25,604 bases of DNA from an uncultured Pseudomonadota bacterium (GTDB lineage: Bacteria; Myxococcota; UBA796): NCBI GenBank assembly GCA_913040875.1, contig CAJWHX010000003.1, forward strand, positions 1 through 25,604, written 5' to 3'. Both the position numbers and the translations under genes were made by a program. A model generated the notes under the pieces. That model was given only the letters and a program-made list of their open reading frames with translations. It was not told where the DNA came from and ran no database searches. Position 1 is the stretch's first letter. Each line of letters begins with the position of its first letter. Positions 22,892 through 25,604 of this stretch are shown piece after piece.

Positions 22892-24916
22892 TCAACCCAC
22901 TTCTCCACCGATGACACGCAAAAATTCATTGAGCTGTTTTATTTCATCCCTCAACCGAATCGCACCTTCAAAATCCAATTGAGCTGCTGCACTGTGCATC
23001 TCCTTTTTGAGTTGTTTGATTCGTCGCTGTAGACTGGGAATATCAACAGCTTCGTCTTCTGAAGGCGCTATCAATGCCTCCAAATCCGCCTCGGCATTGT
23101 CCATGAACAACTCTTCCAATGGAGACTGGAAGTCAGACTCAATCGGGCGGGGTTCTTGCCCATGCAATTCGTTGTAAGATCTCTGAATGTGACGGCGCCG
23201 ATTGGTTTCATCGATGGCAGCTTTCATTGAAGCGGTGATGCGTTTGTGTTGTGAATATAAAATCACATGACCATCTATATTTCTAGCCGCTCGGCCCATC
23301 GTTTGAATGAGACTTGTTCGATTTCTCAAGAAGCCTTCTTTATCAGCATCTAAAATAGCGACCAAAGCCACTTCTGGCATGTCCAATCCTTCACGGAGCA
23401 GATTGATACCAATCAGAACATCATACTTGCCTTGCCTCAAATCACGAATGATTTCCACACGCTCAATCGTGGGAATATCTGAGTGAAGATAGGCCACTTT
23501 GATTCCCAACTCATCATAATAATTCGCTAGGTGTTCTGATTTTTTCTTGGTAAGGGTCGTGACTAGAACCCGTTGATTTCGAGCAACACGCATTTTGATT
23601 TCACCATACAAGTCGTCCACTTGTCCCTCTAAATCTCGCACTTCAATCGTCGGATCAAGCAAACCCGTTGGACGAATAATTTGCTCAACCACTTCCCCTT
23701 CTGTACGATCTAGTTCTCGATAAGCGGGCGTTGCCGAAACAAAAATCGTGTTGTTCAGTAGCTTAAAGAACTCTTCAGATTGAAGAGGACGGTTGTCCAT
23801 AGCAGAAGGCAAACGAAAACCATAATCCACCAACGTTTGCTTGCGACTTCTATCTCCTTTGTACATGGCCAATACCTGAGGCAGCGTGACGTGACTCTCA
23901 TCCATGACCAACAACCAGTCATCTGGAAAATATTCCAGCAGCGTCGGTGGCTGTTCCCCTGTGGATCTTCCCGACAGATGACGAGAATAATTTTCAATAC
24001 CAGAACAAAATCCGGCGTTCCGAAGCATATCCAGATCATAATTGGTCCGTTCCTCAAGCCGTTGCTTCTCTACCAGCTTTCCTGCTTGCTCAAGTTCATT
24101 GAGTCGGTGTGAGAGTTCAATCTCTATATCTTCTATGGCCCGCTTGAGATTGTCTTGACCAGTAACGTAGTGAGATGCTGCAAATATACGAACCTGTCTA
24201 AGGTCTTTAATCTTGGCTCCCGTTAGTGGATCAAACACATAAATCGATTCAACTTCATCATCAAACAACTCGATTCGAATAGCGCGATCATCTTCAGAAG
24301 CCGGAAAAATATCAATGACGTCTCCGCGAACCCTGTATTTCCCACGATCAAACTCTATATCATTGTGTTCATAATTCATTTCCGTCAATCGAGTGATGAT
24401 ATTTCGATGACCCGCTTCTTCTCCAATGACCAAATAGAGCATCAAAGCCTGATAGGATTCTTTATCTCCAATACCATAAATGCAAGAAACACTTGAGACA
24501 ATGATGACATCTTGGCGCTCTAAGAGAGCCTGTGTCGCAGAATGGCGGAGTTTATCAATCTGTTCATTGATACTCGAATCCTTTTGTATGTAATTATCTG
24601 TCGTTGGAACATACGCTTCTGGCTGATAATAATTGTAGTAAGAGACGAAATACTGAACTGCATTGTTTGGGAAAAATTTCTTAAGTTCGGCATACAATTG
24701 AGCCGCCAAAGTCTTGTTGTGAGCCAATACAAGCGTCGGCTTTTGAACCGTCTGAATCACTTGGGCAATGGTAAAGGTTTTACCGGTACCAGTGGCTCCC
24801 AATAAAACTTGAAAAGATTTGTCAGACTCTATACCATCGACCAATTCAGATATCGCTTTGGGCTGATCCCCCGCTGGTTCATACTTTGAATGAATTTGAA
24901 AAAGATGTTCCGACAC
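22892..24916 (-). CDS. uvrB: UvrABC excinuclease subunit B
   Basis: 674 residues when started at GTG 24914-24916. I chose this start because GGAGGG (24921-24926) lies four bases upstream, the resulting N-terminus [21 protein letters not shown] aligns with other UvrB proteins, and a promoter-like element ends only about 25 bp upstream; in-frame ATGs at 24937 and 24946 lie at or before the expected transcript start. Domains: Walker A GATGTGKT (40-47), the damage-probing beta-hairpin [12 protein letters not shown] (93-104), DESH box, helicase motifs ([27 protein letters not shown]), and a C-terminal UVR domain for UvrC contact. It verifies DNA damage after UvrA loading and positions UvrC for incision in nucleotide excision repair. 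Confidence 0.97.
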   Translation of the reverse strand: MSEHLFQIHSKYEPAGDQPKAISELVDGIESDKSFQVLLGATGTGKTFTIAQVIQTVQKPTLVLAHNKTLAAQLYAELKKFFPNNAVQYFVSYYNYYQPEAYVPTTDNYIQKDSSINEQIDKLRHSATQALLERQDVIIVSSVSCIYGIGDKESYQALMLYLVIGEEAGHRNIITRLTEMNYEHNDIEFDRGKYRVRGDVIDIFPASEDDRAIRIELFDDEVESIYVFDPLTGAKIKDLRQVRIFAASHYVTGQDNLKRAIEDIEIELSHRLNELEQAGKLVEKQRLEERTNYDLDMLRNAGFCSGIENYSRHLSGRSTGEQPPTLLEYFPDDWLLVMDESHVTLPQVLAMYKGDRSRKQTLVDYGFRLPSAMDNRPLQSEEFFKLLNNTIFVSATPAYRELDRTEGEVVEQIIRPTGLLDPTIEVRDLEGQVDDLYGEIKMRVARNQRVLVTTLTKKKSEHLANYYDELGIKVAYLHSDIPTIERVEIIRDLRQGKYDVLIGINLLREGLDMPEVALVAILDADKEGFLRNRTSLIQTMGRAARNIDGHVILYSQHKRITASMKAAIDETNRRRHIQRSYNELHGQEPRPIESDFQSPLEELFMDNAEADLEALIAPSEDEAVDIPSLQRRIKQLKKEMHSAAAQLDFEGAIRLRDEIKQLNEFLRVIGGEVG

Positions 24917-24941
24917 AAAACCCTCCAGTAACTGCATGCTG

Positions 24942-24970
24942 TTCATACACGATTGTGTTTGACCTTCCAA
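24942..24970 (-). promoter_or_regulatory. Likely uvrB promoter
   Basis: TTGGAA (reverse of 24965-24970), a 17-base spacer and TATGAA (reverse of 24942-24947): four of six matches in each hexamer. Transcription would begin near 24935, 20 bp before the GTG start, which agrees with that start choice. Confidence 0.4.
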
Positions 24971-25134
24971 ATCAACAACCACAAATTCTTATGTGCAAAC
25001 CGATTTTTGTCCCATTTTCGGATGGCAATTCTCAATCGGGTATGATAAAATTACATAAGTAAAAACCTAGGTTATACCTGAATAATTTCAATTAATCAAA
25101 ATATACCGGTTTCTAAGATCGCGTTTTTCAATAT

Positions 25135-25169
25135 ATTGGTTTAATGGTTCAACCAATTTACCACTTGGT
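25135..25169. promoter_or_regulatory. Array of TGGT/ACCA half-sites, candidate GntR/FadR-type operator
   Basis: Five half-sites in 35 bp: TGGT at 25137 and 25145, ACCA at 25152 and 25160, TGGT at 25166. TGGTTCAACCA (25145-25155) is a perfect 11-bp palindrome of the TGGT-N3-ACCA type bound by several FCD/FadR-class GntR regulators (for example PdhR). A wider pair, ATTGGTT (25135-25141) and AACCAAT (25151-25157), shares the right half. It lies 48-80 bp before the GntR start, as expected for autoregulation. Confidence 0.6.
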
Positions 25170-25216
25170 GTCCAGTTTGAGAGTCGATACTGAATATTAT
25201 TTATGAGAGATGTGTA

Positions 25217-25604
25217 ATGAAAAAGGTTCAATCCATTCGTGCAGTGGATCAAATTGTACAGACCCTAAGACAGCAAATACTCGAGGGAGTATACAGCATT
25301 GGTACACGTTTACCCGCAGAGCGAAGTTTATCCTCTGAACTGGGTGTCAATCGACTCACCCTTCGGGCCGCCATCAGCCATTTGGAAGCAGAAGGGCTCC
25401 TAAAAGCGCAACAAGGACAAGGCGTTACTGTATGTGATTTCCATCAAACAGCATCCTTGGAACTACTGAGGTATCTTCCACTAGATGAGCGTCTGTCCGA
25501 AGTACTGTCTTTACGACAGCTATTGCTTGCGGAAGCCGTCTCCCAAGCATGTAGTACGGCTAATGCCGCGGATATAAACAGACTCAAGTCGATAGCCGCT
25601 CAAC
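25217..25604 (+). CDS. GntR-family (FadR-like) transcription regulator, C-terminus cut off by window edge
   Basis: 129 residues are visible before the window ends. The GntR winged helix (about 8-75) is clear: VDQIVQTLRQQILEGVYSIG, TRLPAERSLSSELGVNRLTL (recognition helix), RAAISHLEAEGLLKAQQGQG. The next part (VTVCDFHQTASLELLRYLP, then LSEVLSLRQLLLAEAVSQAC) follows the linker and first helices of an FCD/FadR-type ligand domain. FadR binds long-chain acyl-CoA in enterobacteria; other FCD proteins bind organic acids or sugars, so the effector is open. The ATG has only a weak GAGA site. A TGGT/ACCA array upstream suggests autoregulation. It diverges from uvrB. Confidence 0.88.
   Translation, partial: MKKVQSIRAVDQIVQTLRQQILEGVYSIGTRLPAERSLSSELGVNRLTLRAAISHLEAEGLLKAQQGQGVTVCDFHQTASLELLRYLPLDERLSEVLSLRQLLLAEAVSQACSTANAADINRLKSIAAQ

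Larger units (their letters stand above)
24917..25216. other. AT-rich divergent intergenic region between uvrB and the GntR gene (300 bp)
   Basis: No gene is seen. It carries the likely uvrB promoter at its left end and a cluster of TGGT/ACCA half-sites at its right end. Between them lie a perfect palindrome AACCTAGGTT (25064-25073) and an ACCGGT (25105-25110). No clear sigma70 promoter for the GntR gene is apparent; several TATTAT-like elements near 25195 lack a well-spaced -35. Confidence 0.6.

Noticed and set aside
24930..24946. ACTGCATGCTGTTCAT near the uvrB start resembles a deltaproteobacterial LexA box
   Set aside because: Spacing before GTTC is one base short of the Myxococcus-type consensus as I recall it, and several positions mismatch; not enough to call SOS control.
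25064..25073. Perfect palindrome AACCTAGGTT between uvrB and the GntR gene
   Set aside because: A 10-bp palindrome in AT-rich DNA can occur by chance, and its half-site spacing differs from the TGGT/ACCA array; noted in the intergenic entry only.

Overview
The window is chromosomal DNA from a Gram-negative bacterium with an outer membrane. It encodes several lipoproteins with lipoboxes, a predicted outer-membrane beta-barrel ending in Phe, and housekeeping genes of ordinary bacterial type (uvrB, pnp, rpsO, dut, fpr, hslR). GC content looks to be in the mid-40s by eye. The many lipoproteins of unknown role, the FG-GAP repeats and the stand-alone cyclic-nucleotide-binding proteins resemble a deltaproteobacterial/Myxococcota-type genome. 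That assignment is inference from gene style; no rRNA or marker search was possible. No tRNA, rRNA, insertion sequence, phage gene or CRISPR array was seen.

Layout: (1) 1-3073, minus strand: a two-component operon of sensor kinase, OmpR-type regulator and a truncated exported helical-repeat protein. (2) 3079-9193, plus strand, starting 5 bp from the kinase: a four-gene alpha-glucan cluster of isoamylase-type debranching lipoprotein, porin-like barrel, small lipoprotein, and alpha-amylase lipoprotein with a starch-binding module. (3) 9226-11598, minus: a DUF4832-like lipoprotein and a ferredoxin/flavodoxin-NADP+ reductase. (4) 11969-13887, plus: a Cys-rich lipoprotein and two cyclic-nucleotide-binding-domain proteins, closed by a hairpin. 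(5) 13979-18494, minus: an FG-GAP lipoprotein, then (in transcription order) rpsO-pnp-dut, with several hairpins between rpsO and pnp. (6) 18684-20504, plus: a GT-C type membrane glycosyltransferase diverging from rpsO. (7) 20471-24916, minus: uvrB, an S4-domain protein, a B12/radical-SAM protein and a coiled-coil/winged-helix protein. (8) 25217 to the end, plus: a truncated FadR-like GntR regulator preceded by a cluster of TGGT/ACCA half-sites.

How the parts may work together: region 2 looks like a self-contained surface starch-using module. Two OM-anchored GH13 enzymes would cut branched and linear glucan, a barrel would admit the products, and no SusC/SusD pair is visible. The divergent two-component system is a natural candidate regulator (inference). 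The gene order rpsO-pnp-dut, with dut overlapping pnp by 4 nt, links translation, RNA turnover and nucleotide-pool sanitation.

The least ordinary points are the alpha-glucan module, a receiver domain with an extra Gly/acidic loop after its phospho-Asp, a ribosomal protein S15 with an internal basic insertion, a set of exported proteins whose signal peptides lack N-terminal basic residues, and the half-site array before the GntR gene.
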